60,948 bases of DNA from Caulobacteraceae bacterium (GCA_947475465.1 CANJLK010000017.1:1-60948); one strand, 5' to 3'; counted from the first letter of the stretch, positions 18,775 through 28,065 are shown. Numbers and translations: made by a program. The notes: generated from the sequence alone by a model not told the origin.

Positions 18775-18962
18775 CTGTTTCCACCCTGTCTTTGTTGTTA
18801 TCCGGCGAACTTAGCCGGGTTTGAATTGTCGGACAAATGCCGGAACGGGGGGCCGGCGTGGGGGGCGGGCCCAGGGACGATGACGGGGCGGTTTCCCGGC
18901 AACCGCGCAAACGGCTAAGCTCACCAAGGAACGATGCGCCGCCCGGCGCGCTGGATTGAGCG

Positions 18963-19589
18963 ATGAAATCCCTGCCCAATATCCTGACCGCTTCGCGCCT
19001 GGTGCTGGCGCTGTTCATGTTCGTGGCGCTGGCCGCCGCGGCAGGGGCCGTGCCGGGGCTCTCCAATCACCTGACCCAGGACACCCAGTTCGCCCTGCAG
19101 CGCTGGGCGATCTATGCCTTCGTGGTGGCGGCGGTGACCGACTTCTTCGACGGCTGGCTGGCCCGCAAGCTGGACGCGGTCAGCGTCTGGGGCGCGATCC
19201 TCGATCCCATCGGTGACAAGGTTCTGGTCTGCGGGGCGATCCTGGCGCTGATGGCGCTGGGCGGCGCACAGCCGATGGTGCTGTTGCCGGGCGGGCTGAT
19301 CCTGTTCCGCGAATTCACCGTAAGCGCGCTGCGCGAGGTAGGCGCCGGCCGGGGCGTGAAGCTGCCGGTCACCCTGCTGGCCAAGTGGAAGACGACGCTG
19401 CAGCTGCTGGCGCTGACCATGGAACTGGTGGTCGGCGCCTGGGGCGCCTTTCCCCTGCTGCCGCAGGATCCGGCGTTCGAGGGCCCGGCGGCTGTCGCCG
19501 CCCATGCGATGCTCTGGCTGGCGACCGTGGTTACCCTGATCACCGGCGCCCAGTACTGGGAACAGACCCGCAAGGCGCTGGCCGCCTGA
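18963..19589 (+). CDS. pgsA: CDP-diacylglycerol-glycerol-3-phosphate 3-phosphatidyltransferase
   Basis: A 208-residue inner-membrane enzyme that makes phosphatidylglycerol phosphate, first committed step to PG and cardiolipin. The CDP-alcohol phosphotransferase signature D-G-x2-A-R-x8-G-x3-D-x3-D is intact near residue 63 (DGWLARKL to GAILDPIGD). About five to six hydrophobic helices and the N-terminal SLPNILTASRLVLAL match PgsA. In many proteobacteria it follows uvrC; here it lies 2.5 kb downstream with unrelated genes between, which agrees with an insertion after uvrC. Confidence 0.94.
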   Translation: MKSLPNILTASRLVLALFMFVALAAAAGAVPGLSNHLTQDTQFALQRWAIYAFVVAAVTDFFDGWLARKLDAVSVWGAILDPIGDKVLVCGAILALMALGGAQPMVLLPGGLILFREFTVSALREVGAGRGVKLPVTLLAKWKTTLQLLALTMELVVGAWGAFPLLPQDPAFEGPAAVAAHAMLWLATVVTLITGAQYWEQTRKALAA

Positions 19590-19652
19590 ATTGACGCCGG
19601 GCGGGGCGGGAATGGTAGGTAGGGCCCTGGCTCAACCGATAGCGCGTGGCCC

Positions 19653-20303
19653 ATGTCCCTGACCCTCTACTATCATCCGCTGTCGTCCTTCTGCTGGAAG
19701 GCGCTGATCGGGCTCTATGAGGCCGACGTCGCCTTCACGCCGCGGGTGGTGAACCTGGGCGACCCGGCCGAGCGGGCGGCGTTCCAGGCGGTGTGGCCGC
19801 TGGCCAAGTTCCCGGTGCTGCGCGACGAGGCGGCGGGCCGGACGATCCCGGAATCCAGCATCATCATCGACTACCTGGCGCAGACGCAGGCTGGCGCGGC
19901 GTCCCTCATCCCGGCCGATCCCGACCGCGCCCTGCAGGCGCACCTGATCGACCGGCTGATCGACAGCTACATCCACCTGCCGTTCCAGCAGATCGTCGGC
20001 GAGCGGCTGCGGCCGGAGGGCGGCAAGGACGCGTTCGGCGTGGCGCAGAACCGGGCTCTGATCGCCCAGGGCTACGACCTGATCGGGCCGATGATCGAGG
20101 GGCCCTGGGCGCTTGGGGAGGGCTTCACCTTGGCGGATTGCGCGGCGCTCCCAGCCCTCTACTACGCCGACTATGCGGTCCCGCTGGCCGGCCATCCGGC
20201 GCTGTCGGCCTATCTGGAGCGCCTGAAGGCCCGGCCCAGCGTGGCGCGGGTATTGGCGCAGGCGGAGCCCTTCTTCCAGTACTTCCCGCTGAAGGACGGC
20301 TGA
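19653..20303 (+). CDS. Glutathione S-transferase family protein
   Basis: A 216-residue two-domain GST. The N-terminal thioredoxin fold (YYHPLSSFCWKALIGLYE) holds the cis-Pro segment KFPVL and the glutathione-contacting ESS near residue 70; the C-terminal part is helical. The SSFCW motif suggests a Ser or Cys type. Role is probably conjugation or detoxification; substrate unknown. Separated from pgsA by 63 bases on the same strand. Confidence 0.9.
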   Translation: MSLTLYYHPLSSFCWKALIGLYEADVAFTPRVVNLGDPAERAAFQAVWPLAKFPVLRDEAAGRTIPESSIIIDYLAQTQAGAASLIPADPDRALQAHLIDRLIDSYIHLPFQQIVGERLRPEGGKDAFGVAQNRALIAQGYDLIGPMIEGPWALGEGFTLADCAALPALYYADYAVPLAGHPALSAYLERLKARPSVARVLAQAEPFFQYFPLKDG

Positions 20304-20440
20304 GGGGCTGGGCAGGGCGCGCCGTCAGCTTAAGGCGGGCCAGATCCGGTCCGTCCCGACAGACCCTTGCCGCAGCGGCGCCACATGATTGCCGTGGAAC
20401 GTGGGTACCTGGCGGGAAGTAAGGCTTGCCCGGGACCCAC

Positions 20441-20638
20441 ATGACTGACAATCGCGACCGACAGTTCAGACGCTTGCTGGCGGCCATCGACGCGCGGCTG
20501 CTTGAGGCCATGACCTCCACGGAGGACCTGCCCGACGAGGCCCTGCGCGAGATCGCCATGCTGGAGACGGCGAGGTCCGCGGTGGTCAGGGTGATGAGCC
20601 AGCCCGACCTGGAGCAGCGCCGCGCCCGGGTGGCCTAG
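20441..20638 (+). CDS. Small helical protein, unknown function (65 aa)
   Basis: A 65-residue charged protein predicted to be two helices (RQFRRLLAAIDARLLEAM and DEALREIAMLETARSAVVR). ATG at 20441; no strong ribosome site. Codon use is like neighbours. Its TAG stop shares CTAG with the convergent YCII gene. Family not recognised. Confidence 0.55.
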   Translation: MTDNRDRQFRRLLAAIDARLLEAMTSTEDLPDEALREIAMLETARSAVVRVMSQPDLEQRRARVA

Positions 20639-21066
20639 GCCTTCGGAGCCTTGCCGAGCTGCTCCTCGCGCCAGCCCTTTTCTTGTTCGATCATCTCGTC
20701 CGGGACCACGCCCGCGAAGTCTTCCGGCTCGAAATAGGGCCGCACTTCCAGCGTGTCGCCATCCTGCATCGGGGCGCGGCTGGCCCAGGCGATCGCGTCG
20801 TCCAGGTCCTTGACGTTCCAGATCCAGTATCCTCCGATCAGCTCCTTGGTTTCGGCGAAGGGACCGTCGACGACGGTCGCCTTCCCGCCCATGAAGTTGA
20901 GCCGCTTGCCGAAGCGGCTGGCCTTCAGACCCCCGCCGTCGACCATCACGCCGGCGGCGATCAGTTCGTCGTTGTACTTGCCCATCTCGATGAACATCGA
21001 CGGGTCGTCCGGCAGGACGCCGGTTTCGGACTGTGGGGTGGCTTTCACGACGACCAGGACGCGCAT
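20635..21066 (-). CDS. YCII/DGPF-domain protein
   Basis: A 143-residue ferredoxin-like fold protein. The DGPF signature is present (VDGPFAETKELIGGYWIW near residue 70), with the N-terminal MRVLVVVKA strand. In this family these proteins often sit beside ECF sigma factors, or act as small isomerase-like enzymes; no sigma factor is adjacent here. The start at 21066 is chosen because CAGGAGAT precedes it. Confidence 0.88.
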   Translation of the reverse strand: MRVLVVVKATPQSETGVLPDDPSMFIEMGKYNDELIAAGVMVDGGGLKASRFGKRLNFMGGKATVVDGPFAETKELIGGYWIWNVKDLDDAIAWASRAPMQDGDTLEVRPYFEPEDFAGVVPDEMIEQEKGWREEQLGKAPKA

Positions 21067-21172
21067 CGGATATCTCCTGTCAGGTTCGAGGCCGGCCAAT
21101 TTGCCGTGGCCCTTGGCCGAAACGACGAACCGCCCCTGAGCGGTCCGACAAATCGCCCTGGATTTTTTTGGT

Positions 21173-21502
21173 TCAGGCCGGCGGGGGCAGGGTGAAGAAA
21201 GGCGCGGGCGTCAGGAACCGGGTCTCCTGTTTGAGCACCCAGCCGCCACCCACGATGACGGCCACATATTCCATCCATTCCGGATCGGCATAGAGCGCCG
21301 CGCGCCGCCGGGCCCGGTCGTCCAGGCTGTCGTAGGCCCAAAGATGCACCACCTGGTTCAGTTCTCCGGTCTCTGTGGAGTAGTATCCCAGCATGTGACC
21401 CAGAACCCGCTTCTGCGCCGCGAGCCCTTTTTCCGCATAGGCCGCGAAGTACTTGCCCGTGGCGCCCAGGGCCAGGGTGTAGGTGCGCATCTCGACGATC
21501 AT
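21173..21502 (-). CDS. NIPSNAP-family protein
   Basis: A 109-residue ferredoxin-like protein beginning MIVEMRTYTL, then VVHLWAYDSLDDRARRRAAL and a WMEYV segment, as in bacterial NIPSNAP proteins. Biochemical role is not established. It lies 106 bases upstream of the YCII gene on the same strand and may be co-transcribed. Confidence 0.85.
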   Translation of the reverse strand: MIVEMRTYTLALGATGKYFAAYAEKGLAAQKRVLGHMLGYYSTETGELNQVVHLWAYDSLDDRARRRAALYADPEWMEYVAVIVGGGWVLKQETRFLTPAPFFTLPPPA

Positions 21503-21610
21503 CTTCGCAAGCTCTCCGGTTCAGCGTTCCGTCAGCTTGACGGCCTGACCGCCGTGCAAGGGGCAAGGCGGCGTTCTAATTCTGCGTGTCGCGCCGCCGG
21601 GCGAGCCTTT

Positions 21611-22675
21611 TCAGGCATCGTCCAGCGCGAGCGCCGGGTAGTCGACGTAGCCTTCGGGGCCGGGCGTATAGAATGTCTCGAAATTCCACGCATTCAACGG
21701 CGCGCCGGTGCGAAGCCGCTCCACCAGGTCCGGATTGGAGATGAACAGCTTGCCGAAGCCGACCGCATCTGCCTCGCCCGAGGCGATCGCCGCCTGGGCT
21801 GAGTCCAGATCGTAGCCTTCGTTGACGATGTAGGCACCGCCGAATTCGGCCTTGAGCGCCGGTCCCAGGCTGTCCTTGCCGCGATACTCGCGGGCCATCA
21901 GGAAGGCGATTTTCCGCTCGCGCATGGCCTTGGCCACATATCCGAATGTCGCCGGCAGGTCCGAGTCGCCCATGTCATGCGAGTCCGCGCGCGGAGCGAG
22001 GTGCAAACCCACCCGGTCGGCTCCGAACACTGATATGGCCGCGTCGACCACCTCGAGCATCAGACGGGCGCGGTTCTCGATCGATCCGCCATAGGCGTCG
22101 GTCCGCTTGTTGGTCTTGTCCTGCAGGAATTGATCAAGCAGGTAGCCGTTGGCGCCATGAACCTCGACGCCGTCAAAGCCGGCGCGCTTGGCGTTCTCCG
22201 CACCCTTGCGATAGGCCTCGATGACCTCGGCGATCTCCTCAAGCGTCAGGGCGCGCGGCGTCGTGTAGGCCCGCTTCGGCCGCAGCAGGCTGACCGTGCC
22301 GGCCGGCGTGACAGCGCTGGGCGCCACCGGGGCCGCGCCATTCAGGAAGTGCGGGTCGGATATCCGCCCCACGTGCCACAGTTGCAGGAAGATCAGTCCG
22401 CCGGCCTGATGCACGGCTTGGGTGCTCAGCTTCCAGCCATCCACTTGGGCGTCGGACCAGATTCCGGGCGTCTCGGCGTAACCGACCCCCATGGGCGTCA
22501 CTGCCGTCGCCTCGGTCAGGATCAGGCCGGCGCCCGCCCGCTGCGAATAGTACTGTGCGCCCAGTTCACCGGCGATCCGTTCGGGCCCGGACCGCTGGCG
22601 GGTCAGGGGCGACATGATGATGCGGTTTTTCAGCGTGAACGCGCCAATCTGGACGGGATCGAACAACGTCGGCAT
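21611..22675 (-). CDS. Old Yellow Enzyme-type alkene reductase
   Basis: A 354-residue FMN TIM-barrel enzyme that reduces activated C=C bonds (enones, nitro compounds, maleimides) with NAD(P)H. Hallmarks: RIIMSPLTRQRS near residue 25, FLQLWHVGR near 95, the active-site His/Asn pair in VHGANGYLLDQFL near 180, and GFGKLFISNPDL near 320. Closest by pattern to NemA-type reductases, so electrophile or xenobiotic detoxification is likely. ATG at 22675 preferred over 22750. A TetR-type regulator often flanks nemA; none is adjacent here. Confidence 0.93.
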   Translation of the reverse strand: MPTLFDPVQIGAFTLKNRIIMSPLTRQRSGPERIAGELGAQYYSQRAGAGLILTEATAVTPMGVGYAETPGIWSDAQVDGWKLSTQAVHQAGGLIFLQLWHVGRISDPHFLNGAAPVAPSAVTPAGTVSLLRPKRAYTTPRALTLEEIAEVIEAYRKGAENAKRAGFDGVEVHGANGYLLDQFLQDKTNKRTDAYGGSIENRARLMLEVVDAAISVFGADRVGLHLAPRADSHDMGDSDLPATFGYVAKAMRERKIAFLMAREYRGKDSLGPALKAEFGGAYIVNEGYDLDSAQAAIASGEADAVGFGKLFISNPDLVERLRTGAPLNAWNFETFYTPGPEGYVDYPALALDDA

Positions 22676-22778
22676 CGGCAGGTCCTTGCAAATCGTGGCG
22701 GAGAAGTTGGGTTTCGGGGGCGCGGGCGCATCCCGATCGTAACTGTACAATGATTCAGAAAATGCCCGCCCTCAACCC

Positions 22779-23672
22779 CTAGCTCATGGGATTTGCGGGC
22801 GGCGCGGGATCGGGCGGCAGGGGAATGAACTCGGCGTCATCGGCGTCGGGCAGCTTCATGCGGCCGGCCCGCCAGTCGGCCTTGGCCTGTTCGATCCGCT
22901 CCTTCGATGACGATACGAAGTTCCACTCGATGAAGCGCTCGCCCACCGGCTCGCCGCCCAAAAGCATGACGGTGGCCTGGGTCACCGCGGTGAACAGCAC
23001 CGGTTGTCCGGCGGCGAAGACCAGCATCTGGCCCTCGTGGAACTGGCGGCCGTCGACCTCGACCAGGCCTTGCGCCACATAGGCCGCCCGTTCCGAATAT
23101 TCCGCCTGCATCTGCGCCTGGGCGCCGGGCTGCAGGGTCCAGTGGACATAGAACATGGGCGAGTGGGTCTTCACCGGGCTCTCCGCCCCGAAGGCCTTGC
23201 CGACGATGAGGCGCGCCGAGAGGCCGCCGAATTCGAAGCTGGGCAGGTCCTTCGCCTCATGGTGGAAGAAGGCCGGTTCGGTCTCTTCGGCCTCGACGGG
23301 CAGGGCGACCCAGGTCTGGATTCCGTTCATCCGCCCGCCATGCGCCCTCAGGCCCTCGAAGCGCTCGGAGTGGGTGATGCCCCGACCCGCCGTCATCCAG
23401 TTGACCTCGCCGGGACGGATGACCGTTTCAGACCCCACGCTGTCGCGATGGGTCATTTCGCCCTCGTACAGGTAGGAGACGGTGGAAAGGCCGATATGCG
23501 GGTGCGGCCTGACGTCGACGTTGCGGGGGAAGCCCGCGGTGAAATCCTTCGGCCCCATGTGGTCGAAGAAGACGAAGGGCCCGACCATCCGGCGCCCTGC
23601 GAAGGGCAGCACCCGCCCGACCTCGAACCCGCCGAGGTCCTTGCGCCGCTGGTCGATGACGAGGTCGATCAT
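22779..23672 (-). CDS. Pirin-family bicupin protein
   Basis: A 297-residue protein with the pirin N-terminal cupin: GPFVFFDHMGP, then the metal-binding RPHPHIGLSTVSYLYEGE near residue 56, with His, His and Glu ligands, and HRDS. The C-terminal cupin is more degenerate. Some pirins are quercetin 2,3-dioxygenases, others redox-sensing regulators. Located upstream of the alkene reductase on the same strand, about 100 bases apart, so it may be part of the same stress-related unit. Confidence 0.92.
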   Translation of the reverse strand: MIDLVIDQRRKDLGGFEVGRVLPFAGRRMVGPFVFFDHMGPKDFTAGFPRNVDVRPHPHIGLSTVSYLYEGEMTHRDSVGSETVIRPGEVNWMTAGRGITHSERFEGLRAHGGRMNGIQTWVALPVEAEETEPAFFHHEAKDLPSFEFGGLSARLIVGKAFGAESPVKTHSPMFYVHWTLQPGAQAQMQAEYSERAAYVAQGLVEVDGRQFHEGQMLVFAAGQPVLFTAVTQATVMLLGGEPVGERFIEWNFVSSSKERIEQAKADWRAGRMKLPDADDAEFIPLPPDPAPPANPMS

Positions 23673-23722
23673 GTCCTCACCCTAACGTCCTTTCCCGCGC
23701 AGCGGGAGAGGGCGGCGGGACA

Positions 23723-23861
23723 AGATCCTCCCCCAAAGGGCGGAGGTATCGCTTGGAGCGCAGCAACAAGAGACGGAGGGGGCATGTGAGTGCATCCGGA
23801 TTCCCCCTCCGTCACGCCTTGCTTCGCGCGGCGCGCCACCTCCCCCTGAGGGGGAGGATCT
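23723..23861. repeat. Nested intergenic palindrome (about 140 bases)
   Basis: Outer arms 23723-23747 and 23838-23861 are near-complementary (share GGGGGAGGATCT and its complement). Inside, GACGGAGGGGG (23772-23782) pairs perfectly with CCCCCTCCGTC (23803-23813). The result is a two-storey cruciform filling the space between pirin and the Lrp gene. A GCGGGAGAGGGC block precedes it. Resembles the GC-rich dispersed palindromes seen between Caulobacterales genes. It could also act as a terminator for the Lrp gene. Confidence 0.7.
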
Positions 23862-23866
23862 GGGCG

Positions 23867-24388
23867 TTAGCTTTGCGAGCTCACATATTGGCTGATGAGG
23901 CCGAGCGGCGCAGCGGTGGTGTTCTTCACCGAGCGGATGACGATGCGGCTCTCGATATTGGAGACCAGGCCAAGGGACAGCAGCCGGTCGCGCAGGAAAG
24001 TGTCGAAGGCGTGCATGTCGCGGGTGACGATCCGCAGTTCATAGTCCGCCGAGCCCGTTACGGTGGCGCACTGCACCACCTCCGACAGTCGGGTGATGGC
24101 GGTCTCGAAAGCGTCGAGGTTGTCCTTGGTCGGCAGGCTGAGCTTGACGGTGCAATAGACCTCGAAGCCCAGGCCCAGCTTCTCGCGGTCCAAGATGGTC
24201 ACCCGGCGCTGAATGACGCCGGCATCCTCCAGCCGCTTGATGCGCCGCCAGCAGGGGCTTGAGGAGAGACCGACCCGCTCGGCGACATCGGCGACGGACA
24301 GGCCGGCGTCGTGCTGGATCAGATCCAGGATCTTAGCATCGACGGCGTCGAGCACCTCAGACACGATTTCATCCCCCTTTGCCATCAT
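23867..24388 (-). CDS. Lrp/AsnC-family transcriptional regulator
   Basis: A 173-residue feast/famine regulator. The winged helix-turn-helix is at about residues 12-60 (LDLIQHDAGLSVADVAERVGLSSSPCWRRIKRLEDAGVI), given as separate pieces DLIQHDAGLSVADVAERVGL and SSSPCWRRIKRLE. The RAM/ACT-like ligand domain follows (VTGSADYELRIVTRDMHAF). Effector is usually an amino acid. It is divergent from the indolepyruvate oxidoreductase gene, with 117 bases between, which makes that gene its obvious target. The start is ATG 24388 (or 24385). Confidence 0.92.
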   Translation of the reverse strand: MMAKGDEIVSEVLDAVDAKILDLIQHDAGLSVADVAERVGLSSSPCWRRIKRLEDAGVIQRRVTILDREKLGLGFEVYCTVKLSLPTKDNLDAFETAITRLSEVVQCATVTGSADYELRIVTRDMHAFDTFLRDRLLSLGLVSNIESRIVIRSVKNTTAAPLGLISQYVSSQS

Positions 24389-24505
24389 CACGCGTTGTCC
24401 TTGCCCCGGAACCGCTAGGGCGGGGCACGCTTTTGGCAAGCAATTGCGGCGTTCTTATATGATCTTCTAAGGCGCAGGGTAGGGGCCGAAAGGAAGAAAA
24501 TTGCG

Positions 24506-27500
24506 ATGCGGCACGCTGAAGTGACGCTCGACGACAAATTTCTGCTCACCGAGGGCCGCGTGTTCATCACCGGCGTGCAAGCCCTGCTGCGCGTCTTGAT
24601 CGACCAGCACCGGCTGGACGCAGCCGCCGGGCTCCACACGGCCGGCTTCGTTTCCGGCTACCGCGGCTCGCCCTTGGGCGGGCTCGATCAGCAGGCAGGT
24701 CGGGCGAGGAAATTCCTCTCCGCGGCCGATGTGATCTTCAAGGAAGGTGTCAACGAGGACCTGGCCGCAACGGCGGTCTGGGGCAGCCAGCAGGCCAACC
24801 TGTTCCCCGGCGCCAAGTTCGATGGCGTCTTCGGCATGTGGTACGGCAAGGCGCCGGGCGTCGACCGCACCGGCGACGTCTTCAAGCACGCCAATTTCGC
24901 CGGCGTGATGCCCAAAGGCGGCGTCCTGGCGGTGGCCGGCGACGACCACAACTGCAAGTCCTCCACTCTGCCGTCGCAGTCGGAATACGCCTTCCAGGAC
25001 TTCGAGATGCCGGTGCTGTCGCCGGCCGACGTGCAGGAGGTGCTGGACTACGGACTGCTGGGCTACGCCATGAGCCGCTATTCCGGCCTGTGGGTCGGGC
25101 TGATCGCGCTGGCCGACACCATGGATTCCGGCGTCACCATCGACGTGGACCTGGCCCGCCACAGGTTCGTCACGCCCGAGAACTTCCGCGTGCCCGCCGG
25201 CGGGCTGGGCATTCGGGTCAAGGACCAGCCGCTCGACAAGGAGCGGCGCCTTCGCACCCAGAAGATTCCCGCCGCGCTCGCCTTCGCGCGCGCCAACCGG
25301 ATCGACCGGGTGATGTTGGGCTCCTCGCGCCCCAGGCTGGGCATCGTCTGTCAGGGCCAGGCCTACAAGGACGTCATCGAGGCGTTCGCGGCGATGGGGA
25401 TCACCTCGGCCCAGGCCGCCGATCTGGGCGTCGCGATCTACAAGGTCGGCATGCCCTGGCCCCTGGAGCCACAGGGGATCCGCGCCTTCGCCGCCGGCCT
25501 CGAGACCATGATGGTGATCGAGCACAAGCGCCCGCTGATCGAGACCCAGGCGCGCGCGGCGCTCTACGATCTTCCGGCCCACGCCCGGCCGAAGATTGTC
25601 GGCAAGGTGGATGAGCACGGCCACCCCCTGCTCTCCGAGATCGGTTCGCTCTCCGTGGCCGAGGTGGCGCTCGCCATCGCCGACCGCCTGCCGCCCGGCC
25701 CGCACATGGACCGGGTCCACGACTACCTGGCCCGCGTCAGCGCCGCGTCCGTGGCGGCCGTCACGCTTTCCTCTGACCAGCAGAGGAAGCCGTTCTTCTG
25801 CTCCGGCTGCCCGCACAATTCCTCCACGCGGGTGCCGGAAGGCTCACGGGCGCTGGCCGGCATCGGCTGCCACTACATGGCCAGCTTCAACGACCCCAAT
25901 ACCGACCTGAACAGCCACATGGGCGGCGAGGGCCTGTCGTGGATGGGCGCCAGCCCCTTCACCACCGAGAGCCACGTCTTCGTCAACCTGGGCGACGGGA
26001 CCTACAACCACTCCGGCTCGCTGGCGGTGCGGGCCAGCGTCGCCAACAAGTCGAACCTGACCTACAAGCTGCTATTCAACGACGCCGTGGCCATGACGGG
26101 GGGGCAAGCGGCCGAGAGCGGCTTCTCGCCGGCCCAGATCACCCGCCAGCTGGCCGCCGAGGGCGTCCAGAAGATCGTCATCGTCGCCGCCGAACCCGAG
26201 CGCTACGATCAGGTGGCCGACCTGGCGCCCGGTGTCACGGTTCGTCCCCGCTCGGAGCTGATGACGGTCCAGGAGGAACTGCGCGCAACTCCGGGCGTGA
26301 CGGTCCTTCTCTACGACCAGGTCTGCGCCACCGAGAAGCGCCGCCGCCGCAAGCGCGGGACCATGGACGCCGCGCCCAAGCGGGTGATGATCAATCCGCT
26401 GGTCTGCGAGGGCTGCGGCGACTGCTCGAAGACCTCCAACTGCGTGTCGGTCGAGCCGCTGAACACGGAATTTGGCCGCAAGCGCAAGATCAACCAGTCG
26501 ACCTGCAACCAGGACTACACCTGCCTGGAAGGCTTCTGTCCGTCCTTTGTGACCCTGGAGGGCGCCAGCAACCCGCACCGTGAGGCCATGCCGGCGCTGA
26601 CCGCGGATTCCACGCCTTTGCCGCAGTTCGAGACCCTGGAAGGGGTCCGCAACATCGTCTTCACCGGCGTCGGCGGAACCGGCGTCACCACCGTCGCCTC
26701 GATCCTGGCCATGGCCGCCCATGTGGACGGCCGCGCCGCCAGCGTGGTCGACATGACGGGCCTAGCCCAGAAGGGCGGGGCGGTGTTCAGCCATGTGCGG
26801 ATCGGCGAGACCGAGACCACAACGGTCGGCGGCCGCGTGCCCGCCGCCAGCGCCAATGTCCTGATCGCCTGCGACCTGCTGGTGGGGGCGGGCGCGGATG
26901 CGCTCTCGCTCTACGCCAAGGACCGCACCGTGGCGCTCGGCAACGCCGACTTCGCCCCCACCGCCGACTTCGTCACCGACCGCGACGTCCGTTTCGACGG
27001 CGACGAACAGGGCCGGCGGATCGCCGCGGCGGTGAAGTCATACGACGCCATGCCGGCCCAGAACCTGGCGGTGGAGAATCTCGGCGACGCGATCTACGCC
27101 AACATGATCATGCTGGGCTTCGCCTGGCAGAAGGGGGTGATTCCGGTCTCCAGCCGCGCGCTCTACCGGGCCATCCGGCTGAACGGGGTCGATGCCGAGA
27201 CAAACCTCCAGGCCTTCGAACTGGGCCGCAAGGCCGCCCACGATCCGGCTGCTCGCGGCAAGCGGGAGGATGACGTCCCGACCCCGGAGACCATGCCCCT
27301 GGACGAGCTGATCGCCCACCGCGCCCGCGAACTGACGGCCTATCAGAACGAGGCCTACGCCAAGCGCTATCTCGATCTGGTGAAACGGGTCGCCGAGGCC
27401 GAGCACCCGCTGCACTCCGAGGCCCTGACTCGCGCCGCTGCGGTCAACCTCTATAAGCTTATGGCCTACAAGGACGAGTACGAGGTCGCCCGGCTCTATA

Positions 27501-27952
27501 CGGACGGCCGCTTCCAGGCCTACCGCAACGAGACCTTCAGGGGCGGCAAGACCAAGGTCTGGCTTGCCCCGCCGCTGATCGCCCGAAAGGGCGCCGACGG
27601 CCGGCCTAAGAAGATCGCCTTCGGCGGCTGGATGCTCGACGCCGCCTTCCCCGTGCTGGCCAGGCTGAAGGGCCTGCGCGGCACGGCGCTGGACCTCTTC
27701 GGCTACACGGAGGAGCGGAAGGTCGAGCGGCGCCTGATCGCGGACTATGAAGCGGGCCTGGCGAAGATCGTCTCAGGCCTCTCGGCGGAGCGCCTGGAGA
27801 CCGCCGTCTGCATCGCCGCTATACCGCAGAAGATCCGGGGATACGGCCATGTGAAGGAAGCCTCGCTCGGCCCGGCAAAGGCCGAGGAGAAGGCGCTCTG
27901 GGGCCGGTGGGAGAAGGCAGCGGAAACCGCGCTCGTTCCCGCCGAGGTCTGA
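24506..27952 (+). CDS. Fused indolepyruvate ferredoxin oxidoreductase (IorA-IorB type)
   Basis: A 1148-residue cytosolic enzyme that oxidatively decarboxylates aryl or branched 2-oxoacids to acyl-CoA and passes electrons to ferredoxin. Order: pyrimidine-binding region (1-400, GFVSGYRGSPLGGLD); TPP-binding domain near 430-560 (SGCPHNSSTRVPEGS, LGDGTYNHSGS, FNDAVAMTGGQ); Cys-rich Fe-S segment at 634-680 (CEGCGDCSKTSNC, CLEGFCPSF); gamma domain from about 718 (FTGVGGTGVTT) and a C-terminal extension to 1148. It fuses subunits separate in archaea. Likely used in Phe/Tyr/Trp or branched-chain amino-acid catabolism; the divergent Lrp gene supports an amino-acid role. Confidence 0.95.
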   Translation: MRHAEVTLDDKFLLTEGRVFITGVQALLRVLIDQHRLDAAAGLHTAGFVSGYRGSPLGGLDQQAGRARKFLSAADVIFKEGVNEDLAATAVWGSQQANLFPGAKFDGVFGMWYGKAPGVDRTGDVFKHANFAGVMPKGGVLAVAGDDHNCKSSTLPSQSEYAFQDFEMPVLSPADVQEVLDYGLLGYAMSRYSGLWVGLIALADTMDSGVTIDVDLARHRFVTPENFRVPAGGLGIRVKDQPLDKERRLRTQKIPAALAFARANRIDRVMLGSSRPRLGIVCQGQAYKDVIEAFAAMGITSAQAADLGVAIYKVGMPWPLEPQGIRAFAAGLETMMVIEHKRPLIETQARAALYDLPAHARPKIVGKVDEHGHPLLSEIGSLSVAEVALAIADRLPPGPHMDRVHDYLARVSAASVAAVTLSSDQQRKPFFCSGCPHNSSTRVPEGSRALAGIGCHYMASFNDPNTDLNSHMGGEGLSWMGASPFTTESHVFVNLGDGTYNHSGSLAVRASVANKSNLTYKLLFNDAVAMTGGQAAESGFSPAQITRQLAAEGVQKIVIVAAEPERYDQVADLAPGVTVRPRSELMTVQEELRATPGVTVLLYDQVCATEKRRRRKRGTMDAAPKRVMINPLVCEGCGDCSKTSNCVSVEPLNTEFGRKRKINQSTCNQDYTCLEGFCPSFVTLEGASNPHREAMPALTADSTPLPQFETLEGVRNIVFTGVGGTGVTTVASILAMAAHVDGRAASVVDMTGLAQKGGAVFSHVRIGETETTTVGGRVPAASANVLIACDLLVGAGADALSLYAKDRTVALGNADFAPTADFVTDRDVRFDGDEQGRRIAAAVKSYDAMPAQNLAVENLGDAIYANMIMLGFAWQKGVIPVSSRALYRAIRLNGVDAETNLQAFELGRKAAHDPAARGKREDDVPTPETMPLDELIAHRARELTAYQNEAYAKRYLDLVKRVAEAEHPLHSEALTRAAAVNLYKLMAYKDEYEVARLYTDGRFQAYRNETFRGGKTKVWLAPPLIARKGADGRPKKIAFGGWMLDAAFPVLARLKGLRGTALDLFGYTEERKVERRLIADYEAGLAKIVSGLSAERLETAVCIAAIPQKIRGYGHVKEASLGPAKAEEKALWGRWEKAAETALVPAEV

Positions 27953-27961
27953 CCCCTCACT

Positions 27962-28065
27962 CGTCGTCCCCTGGCTTGTCCCGGGGATTCAGAAGCCCGC
28001 ACGTCGCAGGAAAATCCCTGCAATCGACGCTTCTGTATGGCCGCGACATGCCCGGCCTTGACGAT
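27962..28065. repeat. Intergenic palindromic repeat
   Basis: The left arm 27962-27996 (CGTCGTCCCCTGGCTTGTCC, then GGGGATTCAGAAGC) and right arm 28029-28065 (GCTTCTGTATGGCCGCGACA, then TGCCCGGCCTTGACGAT) are imperfect reverse complements, around an internal 32 bases. This matches the common alphaproteobacterial pattern of dispersed palindromes. It lies just past the oxidoreductase stop codon and could also end its transcript. Confidence 0.7.
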
